DNA of 64,000 nucleotides, taken from contig NZ_PVZS01000001.1 of NCBI RefSeq assembly GCF_003004785.1, positions 62,001 to 126,000 on the forward strand, in the 5' to 3' direction. Each line of letters starts with the position of its first letter. The stretch's first letter is position 1. Below are positions 30,702-39,475 of this stretch, piece after piece. The notes beneath the pieces were generated by a model. It was not told the origin of the DNA. It made no database searches and worked only from the letters and a program-made list of their open reading frames with translations. The translations under genes and the position numbers were made by a program. The DNA is from Alsobacter soli (GTDB lineage Bacteria > Pseudomonadota > Alphaproteobacteria > Rhizobiales > Beijerinckiaceae).

Positions 30702-30807
30702 AAGCGCCCCATCATACATAAAACATTTTTATTTTAAACAACTGAAGGGCGAAAAACCGTCAAAATGGCCCTAATCAGTCCACAAAGAATGCACGAGGAG
30801 GAGCGGC

Positions 30808-31053
30808 GTGAAAGCTTATGTGGTCGCAGCCGGACTGTCCGGCGCGCAATCGCCTGTGAGAACTTATCATCTGGCAGTCGCAAAGTCATCAGATGAAGCC
30901 GTGCGCATGGTGCAGGAGGAGCTCGCCCTCTTCGATGATTCGGTGTTCCTGCTCGAGCCGCTCCCGGCCGCAGAAGCGGCCGCCGCCAACATCGACCTCA
31001 GCACCCCGGGCTACCGGCGGCGCTGGACTCTCGCCATGCGGGGAGAGCGCTGA
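30808..31053 (+). CDS. hypothetical small protein
   Basis: An 81-residue protein with a GTG start and a strong GAGGAGGAG ribosome-binding site five bases upstream. It begins MKAYVVAAGLSG, continues with a YHLAVAKSSDEAVRMVQEEL stretch that looks like an alpha/beta ferredoxin-like unit, and ends in an Arg-rich tail. No known family is recognised. The AT-rich leader with a hairpin suggests it is regulated on its own. Confidence 0.75.
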   Translation: MKAYVVAAGLSGAQSPVRTYHLAVAKSSDEAVRMVQEELALFDDSVFLLEPLPAAEAAAANIDLSTPGYRRRWTLAMRGER

Positions 31054-31059
31054 TCGCCT

Positions 31060-31467
31060 CTAGCGCGAGGGCGTTGCGTCGTACTCCGCGTCGCTGACGT
31101 GCTCCATCCAGCGAACGTGTGCGCCGTTGTCGGCCTCCTGCATGGCCAGGTGAGTCATTCCGTGCTGTGGCGAAGCGCCATGCCAGTGCTTTTCGCCAGG
31201 CGGGATCCATACCACGTCGCCTGGCCTGATCTCCCGCACCGGCCCGCCCCACGATTGGACGCGACCCACGCCGGACAGCACCCACAGGGTCTGCCCGAGG
31301 GGGTGGGTATGCCATGCCGTCCGCGCGCCCGGCTCGAAGGTGACCCTGGCCGCCCGCACGCGCGCGGGCCCGGGCGCTTCGATGATCGGATCCTGCCAGA
31401 CCACGCCGGTGAAGGCGTCAGCTGGCGCGCGTTTCGTCGGAATGTCGCCTGCAGGCCGAATGTCCAT
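31060..31467 (-). CDS. cupin-domain protein
   Basis: A 135-residue single cupin. Metal-ligand motif 1 is present as [17 protein letters not shown] and motif 2 as [18 protein letters not shown]. The overall pattern resembles cupins annotated as (R)-mandelonitrile lyase-like or carboxymuconolactone-decarboxylase-associated. AGAGGAG precedes the ATG at 31467; a longer frame to 31497 has less support. The reaction is unknown. Confidence 0.8.
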   Translation of the reverse strand: MDIRPAGDIPTKRAPADAFTGVVWQDPIIEAPGPARVRAARVTFEPGARTAWHTHPLGQTLWVLSGVGRVQSWGGPVREIRPGDVVWIPPGEKHWHGASPQHGMTHLAMQEADNGAHVRWMEHVSDAEYDATPSR

Positions 31468-31544
31468 GGGGATATCTCCTCTGGGGGAGACGATCATGCA
31501 CGAAGCGGGCGGCGCCGCCAGCGGCGGGCTTCGCGATGGGAAGG

Positions 31545-32057
31545 CTAGCGGGAACCCGAGAAGGTCCGCACGCGGCGATCCACCACCTGGGGCGTAAGCG
31601 CAACCAGCTCCGCCGCCTCCACGTAGCGGCCCATGGGTAGAACCTGCTCCATCTTCTGGCGCAGGGCGTCAGCCGAGAACGGCTTCAGAATATAGGCGTC
31701 CGCCCCACGGTGCCTGGCCACCTCGACATTCTTGGCGTCGAGACTGGCCGTCATCATCACGAATGGCGTCTCGGTGATCTCCGGCGTCTCGCGGACGGCT
31801 CGCAGAAGGTGAAAGCCGCTATGCGGCTCCATCTGGACATCGCAGATCACAACCCCGAACGGCTTCTGGTTCATGATCGTGAAGGCGCTCGCCGCGTCGG
31901 GAGCGTCAAGCACGTTCTCCACGCCCAGCTGGTTCAGGATTCGCCGGACCACCGTGCGCATGGTCGCGCTGTCGTCCACCACCAGAACGGCCCCGGCCCG
32001 CTCGGCAAGCGTGAAGCTTGGAACCGTCGGCGAAGAGGCTTCAGCGCGCGAGGCCAT
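31545..32057 (-). CDS. CheY-like response regulator
   Basis: A 170-residue protein with one receiver domain: the acidic pair in [18 protein letters not shown], the acceptor Asp in [14 protein letters not shown], and the conserved Lys in [15 protein letters not shown] 25-residue N-terminal tail and a 35-residue C-terminal tail flank the domain. No DNA-binding output is present. It stands alone, without a kinase nearby. A role in motility or stress signalling is possible; nothing in the sequence decides it. Confidence 0.86.
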   Translation of the reverse strand: MASRAEASSPTVPSFTLAERAGAVLVVDDSATMRTVVRRILNQLGVENVLDAPDAASAFTIMNQKPFGVVICDVQMEPHSGFHLLRAVRETPEITETPFVMMTASLDAKNVEVARHRGADAYILKPFSADALRQKMEQVLPMGRYVEAAELVALTPQVVDRRVRTFSGSR

Positions 32058-32168
32058 TCAATCCATCCCACATCTCTGGGTTGTGAGGATGGCGGCATAT
32101 CGTGAAAGAAGGATGAATGGCACGAAATGCTTACATTCAGGACATCGCATTCATCAACAATCGGTCAG

Positions 32169-32193
32169 GGAACCGTTGCGCTCAACTGCCGTT
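32169..32193 (+). promoter_or_regulatory. EcfG-type general stress promoter
   Basis: GGAAC (32169-32173), a 16-base spacer and CGTT (32190-32193) match the -35 and -10 elements recognised by the alphaproteobacterial general stress sigma factor EcfG. The -10 element ends 24 bases before the start of the small hydrophilic protein gene at 32218. Confidence 0.65.
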
Positions 32194-32217
32194 CCTCCCG
32201 ATGCCAAGGAGGCTTCC

Positions 32218-32451
32218 ATGACAGCGACCGGCGCCGACCCGAGCAAAGGGGCTGAGCAGTTTCCCGCCCAGCGCCAGGCCGACCGTCCCGAGGGCGCGCG
32301 TGATCCCGCACGGGAGTCGCGCGAGGACGACAGGGTTCCCCCGGCCGGCCCGCACGCCAGGCCTGACCTGACCGACCGCGAGAAAACGCCCGGGACGGGC
32401 GCCTTGCCCAACGGCGACCAGAACGGCGAGGCTGACCCCGGCTCGGACTGA
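32218..32451 (+). CDS. small hydrophilic, probably disordered protein
   Basis: A 77-residue protein lacking hydrophobic stretches and rich in Asp, Glu, Arg, Pro, Gly and Ala. It has a strong AAGGAGG site before the ATG. No domain is recognised. Such small hydrophilic proteins are frequent members of the general stress response in Alphaproteobacteria, which fits the EcfG-type promoter just upstream. Confidence 0.72.
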   Translation: MTATGADPSKGAEQFPAQRQADRPEGARDPARESREDDRVPPAGPHARPDLTDREKTPGTGALPNGDQNGEADPGSD

Positions 32452-32478
32452 CCCTCCGGGGCCTGGCGCGCCGCCAGG

Positions 32479-32772
32479 CTAGGCGTGCAAGGCCGCCAGG
32501 TCCGGCGCTTCCGCGTCCAGAATCAGCCAGCCCTCGACGGCCAGGGCGTTCTCGAGCATTTCGGTCGCGATCTGGGCCGTGTTGGCGCGCCGGATCCCCA
32601 GCGCGCGCGAAACCGCGCCGGCCGTGGCCGCCCAATGCAGGCTGCGACGCTCCGCCTCGGTCAAGGCCCCCACGAGCGAGACCGCGTCCTTCAACGTGGT
32701 CAGGAGGCGCGTTTTCCGGCTATGCGCGAAGCGGAAACGCAGGGGCCAGGCGAGATCCACGTCTTCGATCAT
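32479..32772 (-). CDS. small conserved-looking protein, possibly DUF982-like
   Basis: A 97-residue protein with a good GGGAGG ribosome-binding site. It begins with an acidic segment and a DLAWPLRFRF strand, followed by mainly helical sequence (LKDAVSLVGALTEAERRSLHWAATAGAVSRAL). The length and the order of a beta-strand start with an Ala-rich helical end recall the DUF982 proteins common in Hyphomicrobiales, but the match is weak. It is divergent from minC. Confidence 0.65.
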   Translation of the reverse strand: MIEDVDLAWPLRFRFAHSRKTRLLTTLKDAVSLVGALTEAERRSLHWAATAGAVSRALGIRRANTAQIATEMLENALAVEGWLILDAEAPDLAALHA

Positions 32773-32901
32773 GTGTGCCTCCCTCGATCGCGGCCAAGCG
32801 CTCGATGCATCGCGCGTGCCATGTGGAGGCGGCCTGCCGATGCTGCCGTCTGCGCACGCTTCTGCGCACGTGTAACGAGATGTCTCTCTAAGGGACGGTT
32901 C

Positions 32902-32916
32902 TTAACTGCGCGTTAA
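32902..32916. promoter_or_regulatory. perfect CtrA box upstream of minC
   Basis: TTAA (32902-32905), seven bases and TTAA (32913-32916) match the full CtrA consensus exactly; the second half continues as TTAACCAT. It lies 41 bases upstream of the minC start. Direct CtrA control of min genes has been reported in Sinorhizobium meliloti. Confidence 0.8.
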
Positions 32917-32956
32917 CCATCCGGCGCTCAGATCATCGGGAAAGGGAATCTTAACC

Positions 32957-33670
32957 GTGTCGATCTCAGCGCCTCCCCGCACTTCGATCCGTTTTCGTGG
33001 ACGATCCTTCCTGGCGCTGGTCCTGGCGCCGGAGGCCCCACTGGAGCAGTGGCTCGAGCAGTTCGACGCCTGGGCCGCCCAGTCGCCAGGCTTTTTCGTG
33101 GGCCGGCCGGTGGTGCTGGACGTGACCGGCCTCGGCCTGGACAAGCCTGCGCTCGCCAAGCTCGTCTCGGACCTGCATGACCGCTCGGTCCGCCTCATGG
33201 GCATCGAGGGGTCGGACCCGTCCACCTGCGGGCTCGGCCTGCCGCCGTCCCTGAGCGGGGGGCGCAGCACCGGGGTGGCCGATGTCCTGGACGCCCAGGC
33301 GGCGGCCGCAGCGCCCGCTCCGGCCGTGGCCCGGAAGCAGGGGGACGCGCTCGTGATCGAAGGAGCTGTGCGCTCCGGCCAGGTGATTATTCATCCCGAG
33401 GGCGACGTCATCGTCGCGGGCTCGGTGGGCTCCGGCGCCGAGATCGTCGCTGGCGGCTCCATCCATGTCTACGGCACGCTGCGCGGCCGCGCCATCGCGG
33501 GCACCACCGGCGCGGCCAAGTCCCGCATCTTCTGCAAGAAGTTCGAAGCTGAACTCGTGGCGATCGACGGCCTTTACAAGACGGCGGACGCCATGAAGCC
33601 GGAGCTCCGCAGCCGCGCCGTGCAGGCCTGGCTCGAAGGCGACGCCATCATCATGGCGGCGATGGACTGA
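32957..33670 (+). CDS. minC: septum site-determining protein MinC
   Basis: A 237-residue FtsZ inhibitor that with MinD blocks division away from midcell. The N-terminal domain has an FRGRSFLALVL start. After an Ala/Pro linker (about 115-128), the C-terminal beta-helix domain shows the signatures VRSGQVIIHPEGDVIVAGSVGSGAEIVAGGSIHVYGTLRGRAIAG (one domain, about 137-182) and ARIFCKKF-type sequence. It starts with GTG and leads the minCDE operon. A CtrA box lies upstream. Confidence 0.95.
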   Translation: MSISAPPRTSIRFRGRSFLALVLAPEAPLEQWLEQFDAWAAQSPGFFVGRPVVLDVTGLGLDKPALAKLVSDLHDRSVRLMGIEGSDPSTCGLGLPPSLSGGRSTGVADVLDAQAAAAAPAPAVARKQGDALVIEGAVRSGQVIIHPEGDVIVAGSVGSGAEIVAGGSIHVYGTLRGRAIAGTTGAAKSRIFCKKFEAELVAIDGLYKTADAMKPELRSRAVQAWLEGDAIIMAAMD

Positions 33671-33745
33671 AGCATTCCGATATCAACTGCGCCCACCGGC
33701 CGAAGCCGCCGATCCGGGCTTTTTAGTCGAGGAGGACGTACGGAA

Positions 33746-34561
33746 ATGGCCAAGGTCTTGGTCGTGACTTCGGGCAAGGGGGGCGTCGGCAAGACGACCT
33801 CCACGGCCGCGCTTGGCGCGGCGCTGGCGCAAACCGGACAGAACGTCGCGGTTGTCGATTTCGACGTCGGCCTGCGCAACCTGGACCTCGTCATGGGGGC
33901 CGAGCGCCGGGTCGTCTACGACCTGATCAACGTCACCCAGGGCGACGCCAAGCTCTCCCAGGCGCTGATCCGCGACAAACGCATCGACACGCTCCACCTG
34001 CTGCCCGCCTCCCAGACGCGCGACAAGGACGCGCTCACCGAGGAGGGCGTCGCCAAGGTCATGGAGGAACTCCGCGCCAAGTTCGACTGGGTGATCTGCG
34101 ACAGCCCGGCCGGCATCGAGCGCGGCGCCTGGCTGGCCATGCGCCATGCGGATGTCGCCGTCGTGGTCACGAACCCCGAAGTCTCCTCCGTCCGCGATAG
34201 CGACCGCATCATCGGCCTGCTCGACTCCAAGACGCTCAAGGCCGAGCGCGGCGAGCGCATGGACAAGCACCTCCTGCTCACCCGCTACGAGACCGGGCGC
34301 GCCGAGCGCGGCGAGATGCTCAAGGTCGATGACGTCCTCGAAATCCTGTCCATCCCGCTGCTGGGCATCATCCCCGAGAGCGAGGAAGTCCTGCGGGCCT
34401 CCAACCTCGGCACCCCGGTCACCCTCTCGAACCCGAACAGCGCCCCCGCCAAGGCCTATGCCGACGCAGCCAAGAGGCTGATGGGCGAGAGCGTCACCAT
34501 GATGGTTCCGCAGAACAAGCGGAGCTTCTTCGGGATGCTGTTCGGGAGGAAGGCGGCATGA
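33746..34561 (+). CDS. minD: septum site-determining ATPase MinD
   Basis: A 271-residue ParA-superfamily ATPase with the deviant Walker [15 protein letters not shown], the [16 protein letters not shown] segment, a [13 protein letters not shown] Walker B region, and a C-terminal amphipathic helix ([15 protein letters not shown]) that binds the membrane. It recruits MinC and is released by MinE. GAGGA precedes the start. The stop overlaps minE by four bases. Confidence 0.98.
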   Translation: MAKVLVVTSGKGGVGKTTSTAALGAALAQTGQNVAVVDFDVGLRNLDLVMGAERRVVYDLINVTQGDAKLSQALIRDKRIDTLHLLPASQTRDKDALTEEGVAKVMEELRAKFDWVICDSPAGIERGAWLAMRHADVAVVVTNPEVSSVRDSDRIIGLLDSKTLKAERGERMDKHLLLTRYETGRAERGEMLKVDDVLEILSIPLLGIIPESEEVLRASNLGTPVTLSNPNSAPAKAYADAAKRLMGESVTMMVPQNKRSFFGMLFGRKAA

Positions 34562-34830
34562 GCATCCTCCAGTTCTTCAGCCGGAAGGGCTCGGCCCCGG
34601 TCGCCCGCGACCGACTGCAGATCCTGCTCGCCCACGAGCGCGCCGTGGGCGGCCAGAACGACCTCGTCGGAGTGCTCCGCGAGGAGATCCTGGCCGTGAT
34701 CGCCAAGCACGTCCCCGTCGAGCCGGACAACGTCCGCGTCAAGATGGAGCGCGGCGAGGCGATCTCGACCCTGGAGGTCGAGGTGGACATCCCCTCCCAG
34801 GCCAAGGTCCGCGTCGCGCTGTCGGCGTGA
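34558..34830 (+). CDS. minE: cell division topological specificity factor MinE
   Basis: A 90-residue protein with the anti-MinCD helix [13 protein letters not shown] preceded by the membrane-binding start [10 protein letters not shown], and a C-terminal dimerisation domain ([24 protein letters not shown]). It stimulates MinD ATPase and drives the oscillation. It ends the minCDE operon, ATGA-coupled to minD. Confidence 0.97.
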   Translation: MSILQFFSRKGSAPVARDRLQILLAHERAVGGQNDLVGVLREEILAVIAKHVPVEPDNVRVKMERGEAISTLEVEVDIPSQAKVRVALSA

Positions 34831-34832
34831 GA

Positions 34833-34956
34833 CCTTCTCCCCGGAATGGGAGAAGGTGGCCGAGCGCCAGCGGGTCGGATGAGGGGCCGCCATAGGCGCA
34901 CGGCGCCGAGCCTCGGCCCCTCACCCCAGCCCTCTCCCCGTGCCAAGGAGAGGGAG
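34833..34956. repeat. palindromic intergenic repeat (CCTTCTCCCC family)
   Basis: It starts CCTTCTCCCCGGAATGGGAGAAGG, continues with GGTCGGATGAGGGG, and ends with CCTCACCCC and a CCTCTCCCC-N-GGAGAGGG hairpin. This composite pattern is widespread between genes of Hyphomicrobiales. It separates minE from the convergent racemase-family gene and could terminate both transcripts. Confidence 0.8.
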
Positions 34957-36066
34957 TCATCCCACCCGCGTCGCCTTGAGCCGGTCCTCGTCCGGCGCGT
35001 AACCCAGCCCGGGCGTATCCGGGAGGACGATCCAGCCCTCCGCGTCCACGCGCAGCGGTTCCGCCATCATATAGTCGCGCCGGTCGAGGCCCCATTCCGG
35101 CGGGTCGTACGGATATTCCAGGTAGACGCCCTCCGTGAGCCCGCAGACGAGGTGCGCGTTCGCCGTCACCCCCATGCCGTTGGTCCAGGTGTGGGGCGTG
35201 AACACCAGGTTGGCGGCCTGCGCCATGGTGGCCACCCGCCGCAGGCCCGTGACGCCGCCCACCAGAGCCGCGTCCGGCTGCAGCACATCCAGGCAGCCGT
35301 CCGCGATGAGGTCGCGGAACTCGTGGGGCTCCCGCGTCATCTCGCCGCCGGCGATGCGTACGTCGGTCGTCTCCCGCAGCCGCCGCATGCCCTCCCGGTC
35401 GGCCCGGTGCAGCGGCTCCTCCATCCAATAGACTCCGAGCCGCTCCAGCTCCCGGGCGATAGGGACGGCGTCCTTCAGCGACCATGCGGGATACGTGTCC
35501 CACGGCATGCGCCAGCCCTGGTTGCAGTCAACCATCAGCTCGAGCCTGTCCCCTACCCGGGCCCGGACGGCCTCCAGAGCCGCGATGTCCCGGCGCCAGT
35601 CGCCCCGGTGGAAGCGGATCTTCATCGCCCGGAAGCCCTGGGCGAGGTAGCCCTCCGCCGCCTCCGCCATGGCCCCGGGATCGCGCAGCGTGCCCGAGGA
35701 GGCGTAGGCCCGCACCCGATCCGTGAGCCCGCCGAGCAGCTTGTAGACGGGCTGGCCCGTGATCTTGCCGGCGAGGTCCCACAGGGCGAGGTCGAGCGGC
35801 CAGCACCTGCCATAGTGGAACTGGATGTTGTCCAGCACCCGGTGGTGCCGCTCGATGGCCAGCGGGTCCTGCCCGACGAACAGGTGCTCGTGCCCGGCGA
35901 AGCCGAGCATGAGATCGCCGGAGCCGACGCCGGTGAGTCCCGCATCCGTATGAACGCGCACGATCGTGGCGTCGAAGGCGGTGCGGGGCTTCGTGTCCCA
36001 GCTCGCGTGGAACGGCGGGTCGTACTGCAGCCGGTGGTGGGTGATCTCGATGCCGGTGATCTTCAT
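34957..36066 (-). CDS. mandelate racemase/muconate lactonizing enzyme family protein
   Basis: A 369-residue member of the enolase superfamily. The N-terminal capping domain and the barrel show KIRFHRGDWRRDI (the K-x-x family position occupied by Lys-Ile-Arg), metal ligands in MVDCNQGW, YWMEEPLH and IAGGEM, and a late FTPHTWTNGMG segment with a candidate catalytic His. The last motif suggests the mandelate racemase subgroup (acid-sugar dehydratase or racemase). It is 8 bases downstream of the alcohol dehydrogenase gene, in the same operon. The substrate is unknown. Confidence 0.9.
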   Translation of the reverse strand: MKITGIEITHHRLQYDPPFHASWDTKPRTAFDATIVRVHTDAGLTGVGSGDLMLGFAGHEHLFVGQDPLAIERHHRVLDNIQFHYGRCWPLDLALWDLAGKITGQPVYKLLGGLTDRVRAYASSGTLRDPGAMAEAAEGYLAQGFRAMKIRFHRGDWRRDIAALEAVRARVGDRLELMVDCNQGWRMPWDTYPAWSLKDAVPIARELERLGVYWMEEPLHRADREGMRRLRETTDVRIAGGEMTREPHEFRDLIADGCLDVLQPDAALVGGVTGLRRVATMAQAANLVFTPHTWTNGMGVTANAHLVCGLTEGVYLEYPYDPPEWGLDRRDYMMAEPLRVDAEGWIVLPDTPGLGYAPDEDRLKATRVG

Positions 36067-36074
36067 GGCGCGCC

Positions 36075-37223
36075 TCAGCTCTGGCTCAGCACGGCCGCCG
36101 CGAAAGCGTCGATGTCCGCGTCCGTCACGGGGCGTCGGTTCGAGCGCAGCATGGCCTCGTTTTCCGGCCGGCGCATCTGGGAGGCCAGCTGGGCCGAGGT
36201 CACGCCCTCGAACTCCTGCGCCAGCGAGATCGCGACGCCGGTCGCCCGCATGAGCCGCTCGAAGGCGGCCGGAACCCGGGACGCCTCCGCCGGCTCGCCC
36301 ATGGCGGTCGCCACCGCCGCGAACGGGCCGTCGTCCCCCTCCACGTTCCACCGCAGCGTCGCCAGCATGGCGCAGCCCACCGCCCGGCCGTGATGGATGG
36401 GCCGCAGCGAGCCCAGCGCATGCCCTATATTGTGGCCGATGGCCGTTCCGGCGTTGTCGATGGCGACGCCCGCGAAGGCCGCCGCCAGCTGCATGGCCGC
36501 GCGCGCGTGGAGATCGCCCGGCCGGGTTACTGCCCTTTCCAGGCTGCCAACCGCAAGCCGGATTGCGGCGTGCGCGTAGACGTCGTTGGCCGGGTTCGCG
36601 TTGCGGTTCGTGCAGGCCTCGATCGCATGCACGAGGGCGTCGATGCCGGTCGCGGCCGTGAGGTGGGCCGGAAGGCCGACTGTCAGCGCCGGGTCGAGCA
36701 CCACCCGTTCCGCTTTCAGGGCGTCGCCCCAGAACCACTGCTTGGAGCCGTCAGGCCCGGTGATGACCGACACGCGCGTGGTCTCCGAGCCCGTGCCAGC
36801 CGTGGTCGGCACGCAGATCTTCGGCAGCGCGCCTGCCGGCAGCGGGGCGGCGCACAGCGCGTAGGTCATGGCCGGGGCCGGCGAGCCCGCGACGGCGGCG
36901 ATCAGCTTGCCCGCGTCCATGGCGGAGCCGCCCCCGAGCGCCACGACAGCCCTGGCGCCCGCCTCCCGCGCCAGCGCCGCCCCGGCGTCCACCTGGGCGG
37001 CCGTCGGGTCGCTCTTGATGTCGCTGAACAGCACGGGCGCCACGCCGCCGGCGCGCAGGGCCGCGAGCGCCTCGTCCACGAGCCCGGAGGCCTTCAGGCC
37101 GGGGTCCGCCACCAGCAACACGGCGGCGCTTGGCCCGGCCAGCTCGGCCGCCTGCGCGCCGACCTGGGCCAGCGCGCCCTCTCCCTGGATCATCGTCGGA
37201 ATGCGATCGAGCGTCGCGACCAT
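36075..37223 (-). CDS. iron-containing alcohol dehydrogenase (maleylacetate reductase-like)
   Basis: A 382-residue NAD(P)-dependent dehydrogenase. It has the nucleotide-binding GGGSAMDAGK motif, PTTAGTGSE, and the iron-ligand histidines in GIDALVHAIEA and in the AIGHNIGHALG and PIHHGRAVG segments. The family includes 1,2-propanediol oxidoreductases, maleylacetate reductases and 4-hydroxybutyrate-type enzymes. It lies between the hydantoinase-like and racemase-like genes in a probable operon; the substrate is unknown. Confidence 0.9.
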   Translation of the reverse strand: MVATLDRIPTMIQGEGALAQVGAQAAELAGPSAAVLLVADPGLKASGLVDEALAALRAGGVAPVLFSDIKSDPTAAQVDAGAALAREAGARAVVALGGGSAMDAGKLIAAVAGSPAPAMTYALCAAPLPAGALPKICVPTTAGTGSETTRVSVITGPDGSKQWFWGDALKAERVVLDPALTVGLPAHLTAATGIDALVHAIEACTNRNANPANDVYAHAAIRLAVGSLERAVTRPGDLHARAAMQLAAAFAGVAIDNAGTAIGHNIGHALGSLRPIHHGRAVGCAMLATLRWNVEGDDGPFAAVATAMGEPAEASRVPAAFERLMRATGVAISLAQEFEGVTSAQLASQMRRPENEAMLRSNRRPVTDADIDAFAAAVLSQS

Positions 37224-37256
37224 CGTCTCCCCCTCCGGCGCGCTGCGGTTGCAAAC

Positions 37257-39281
37257 TTACCCGGCCTGCGGCGTCCCCCAGCACTCGGCGATCACGGTGG
37301 CGGCCACGAGCCCGCGGTCGCCCTCCATGTCCGGAAGGTCCACCCGGTCCACATGCACGTCCACGTCCGGCGCAACGCCCCCCATGGCGAGCGCCCGGGC
37401 CCGGGCCTGCTCCACCGCGATTGCGCGGGCCCGCGCCAGGGCCTCCGTCGGATCCGCCACCGGGATCGGATCGCCCTCCGCATGGATGCGGTACGCGCCC
37501 ACGCCCGACGATGACACGTCCACGATGGCCTGCGCCTTCACGACGCCAACGGCCGCCCCGATCGCGTTGGCGACGTCGCCATGCTCCAGCAGCACGACCT
37601 CGCTTCCCAGACGACGGCCGACCTCCGGGTAGAACACCGGCGCCGGGCCGCCCACGGCCACCACCGGCGCGGTGGGCCCCAAGGCCACGCGCAGGCTGCG
37701 CCAGCGGCCCTTCCCGCTGGTCACGGCTTCGAGAAGCCCGGCCGCTTCCCCGTCCATCGCCTCGCCCGCCAGCGCCTCGATGACCACGCGCGCGGACTTG
37801 GCCGCCATGGCGTCGAACACCTCCTGGGCGAAGCGCCGCGCCGCCGCGTCGGCTTCCGCCGGCGCAAGCGGCCCCGCCATGCGAAGCCGCCGCTCCAGCA
37901 CGAGCGCGCCCAGCCGCGCTCCCTCCGCCGACCACTGCCCCTGCAAGCCAAGCACATGGGCGGCGTCGCTCGGCGTGAAGCCTGCTGCCGCCACAAGCCC
38001 CATGCCGACCAGCCGCGCCAGCGCCTTGACCTGCATGGGCCCGTGGATCACGTCTCCCATGGGGCGCGGCACGCCCCCCACCGCCGCGAGGATGTCCCGC
38101 TCCCGCCCCGACAGCTCCGGCGCATCCGCCGCCGCCGTTCGCCCGAACGGGCGCAGCAGGAACTGGCTCGCATAGGGCGCGCCCTGGGAGTCGTTCAGCT
38201 GCGCCTGCAGCCGAAGGATCACCTCGGGATGCCGGTGCGCCAGCAGGGCGAGCGGAACCACCTTGTTGGGCAGCAGCGCGACCCTGTTGCGCTGGGCGTC
38301 GATCGTCACCTGGCTGTCGCCGCCGAGCCCGAAGGTGCGCATCGCGATGGCGCGCACCAGCGTGCGCCGCCCGCCCACCTGCGCCCCCTCCCGGTCGAGC
38401 CGCGGCCAGCCGTTTTCGAGCACCGCCACGTCCGTCGTGGTGCCGCCCACATCCGAGATCACGAAATCGGACAGCCCGGACAGGAACTTAGCCCCGATCA
38501 CGCTGGCCGCCGGGCCGGACAGGATGGTTTCGATCGGCCGCAGCGCGACGGCCTCGGCCGACGCCAGCGTCCCGTCGCCCTTCACCACCATGAGGGGCGC
38601 CGCGATCCCGTGCCGGGCCATGGCGGCCCGCACCGCCGCGATCAGCGCCGTGATGGCCGAGATGATGCGCGCGTTCAGCGCCGCCGTGAGCGCCCGGCGC
38701 GGCGCGTCAAGCGCGTGCGCCAGCTCGCTGGAAAGCGTCACGGGCCGGCCGGTGATCCGCTCCACCATCTCCCGCGCCCGCCGCTCGTGCGCCGGGTTGC
38801 GCACGGACCACTGCGACGCGACCGCATAGGCGCCCACGGCCGGGCCGGTCTCCCGGAGGAAGGCCTCTATGGCAGCCACGTCGAGCGCCGCCGCTTCGCC
38901 GCCGCCATGGTCGTGCCCGCCTGCGACCCGCAGGATGCGCGTGCCCGGCAGCGCCTTAGCGATCTCGGTGCGCTCCGCCATGGCCTCGTCGAAGCCGATC
39001 AGCACGGCCGCCACGGGCGAGCCGTGCCCCTCCACGATGGCGTTGGTGGCGAGGGTGGTGGAGAGCGACACCAGCGCGATGTCCGCGCCCGTCAAGCCGC
39101 CAGGCCGCCCCTCCCCGGCCTCCGCCAGAACCCGGTCGAGCGCCTCGCCCACCCCGATGGCGAGGTCTCCGCGCGTGGTCAGCGCCTTCGCCTTGGCGAG
39201 CACCCGCCGCGCGCCCGCCGCCACCACCACGGCGTCCGTGTAGGTCCCGCCCGTGTCGATGCCGACGACCAGGCGGCTCAT
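37257..39281 (-). CDS. hydantoinase/oxoprolinase family protein (HyuA-like)
   Basis: A 674-residue ATP-dependent amidohydrolase of the HyuA/OplA family. It starts RLVVGIDTGGTYTDAVVV (the ASKHA-type phosphate loop), has STTLATNAIVEG, and carries SGPAASVIGA and VISDVGGTTTDVAVLENG in the middle. Length fits a single HyuA-type subunit. No HyuB partner gene is beside it, so it may act alone or with a distant subunit. It heads a three-gene cluster with the alcohol dehydrogenase and the racemase-family gene. Confidence 0.88.
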   Translation of the reverse strand: MSRLVVGIDTGGTYTDAVVVAAGARRVLAKAKALTTRGDLAIGVGEALDRVLAEAGEGRPGGLTGADIALVSLSTTLATNAIVEGHGSPVAAVLIGFDEAMAERTEIAKALPGTRILRVAGGHDHGGGEAAALDVAAIEAFLRETGPAVGAYAVASQWSVRNPAHERRAREMVERITGRPVTLSSELAHALDAPRRALTAALNARIISAITALIAAVRAAMARHGIAAPLMVVKGDGTLASAEAVALRPIETILSGPAASVIGAKFLSGLSDFVISDVGGTTTDVAVLENGWPRLDREGAQVGGRRTLVRAIAMRTFGLGGDSQVTIDAQRNRVALLPNKVVPLALLAHRHPEVILRLQAQLNDSQGAPYASQFLLRPFGRTAAADAPELSGRERDILAAVGGVPRPMGDVIHGPMQVKALARLVGMGLVAAAGFTPSDAAHVLGLQGQWSAEGARLGALVLERRLRMAGPLAPAEADAAARRFAQEVFDAMAAKSARVVIEALAGEAMDGEAAGLLEAVTSGKGRWRSLRVALGPTAPVVAVGGPAPVFYPEVGRRLGSEVVLLEHGDVANAIGAAVGVVKAQAIVDVSSSGVGAYRIHAEGDPIPVADPTEALARARAIAVEQARARALAMGGVAPDVDVHVDRVDLPDMEGDRGLVAATVIAECWGTPQAG

Positions 39282-39302
39282 GAACAACCTCGTGAAGCGC
39301 AG

Positions 39303-39455
39303 GCCCCACCCTCCCCTGGAGGGGGAGGGTCGCCGCGAAATGGCGGGGTGGGGTGATGTCCGGCGCGGGCCTCAATGGCCTGCAAGGGCGCGCGCCAGCC
39401 ACCCCCTCCCGGATCCCTCCCCGATCCGACCTCCCCCCTCAAGGGGAAGCTGGCG
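39303..39455. repeat. palindromic intergenic repeat (CCCTCCCC family)
   Basis: The sequence runs from CCCTCCCCTGGAGGGGGAGGG through GGGTGGGGTGATGTCC to ACCTCCCCCCTCAAGGGG. It fills the first part of the 316-base gap between the hydantoinase-like and flavoprotein genes. A related copy occurs at 42289. No gene is seen in this gap. Confidence 0.7.
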
Positions 39456-39475
39456 CCATGCGCCCGGGCATCCTT

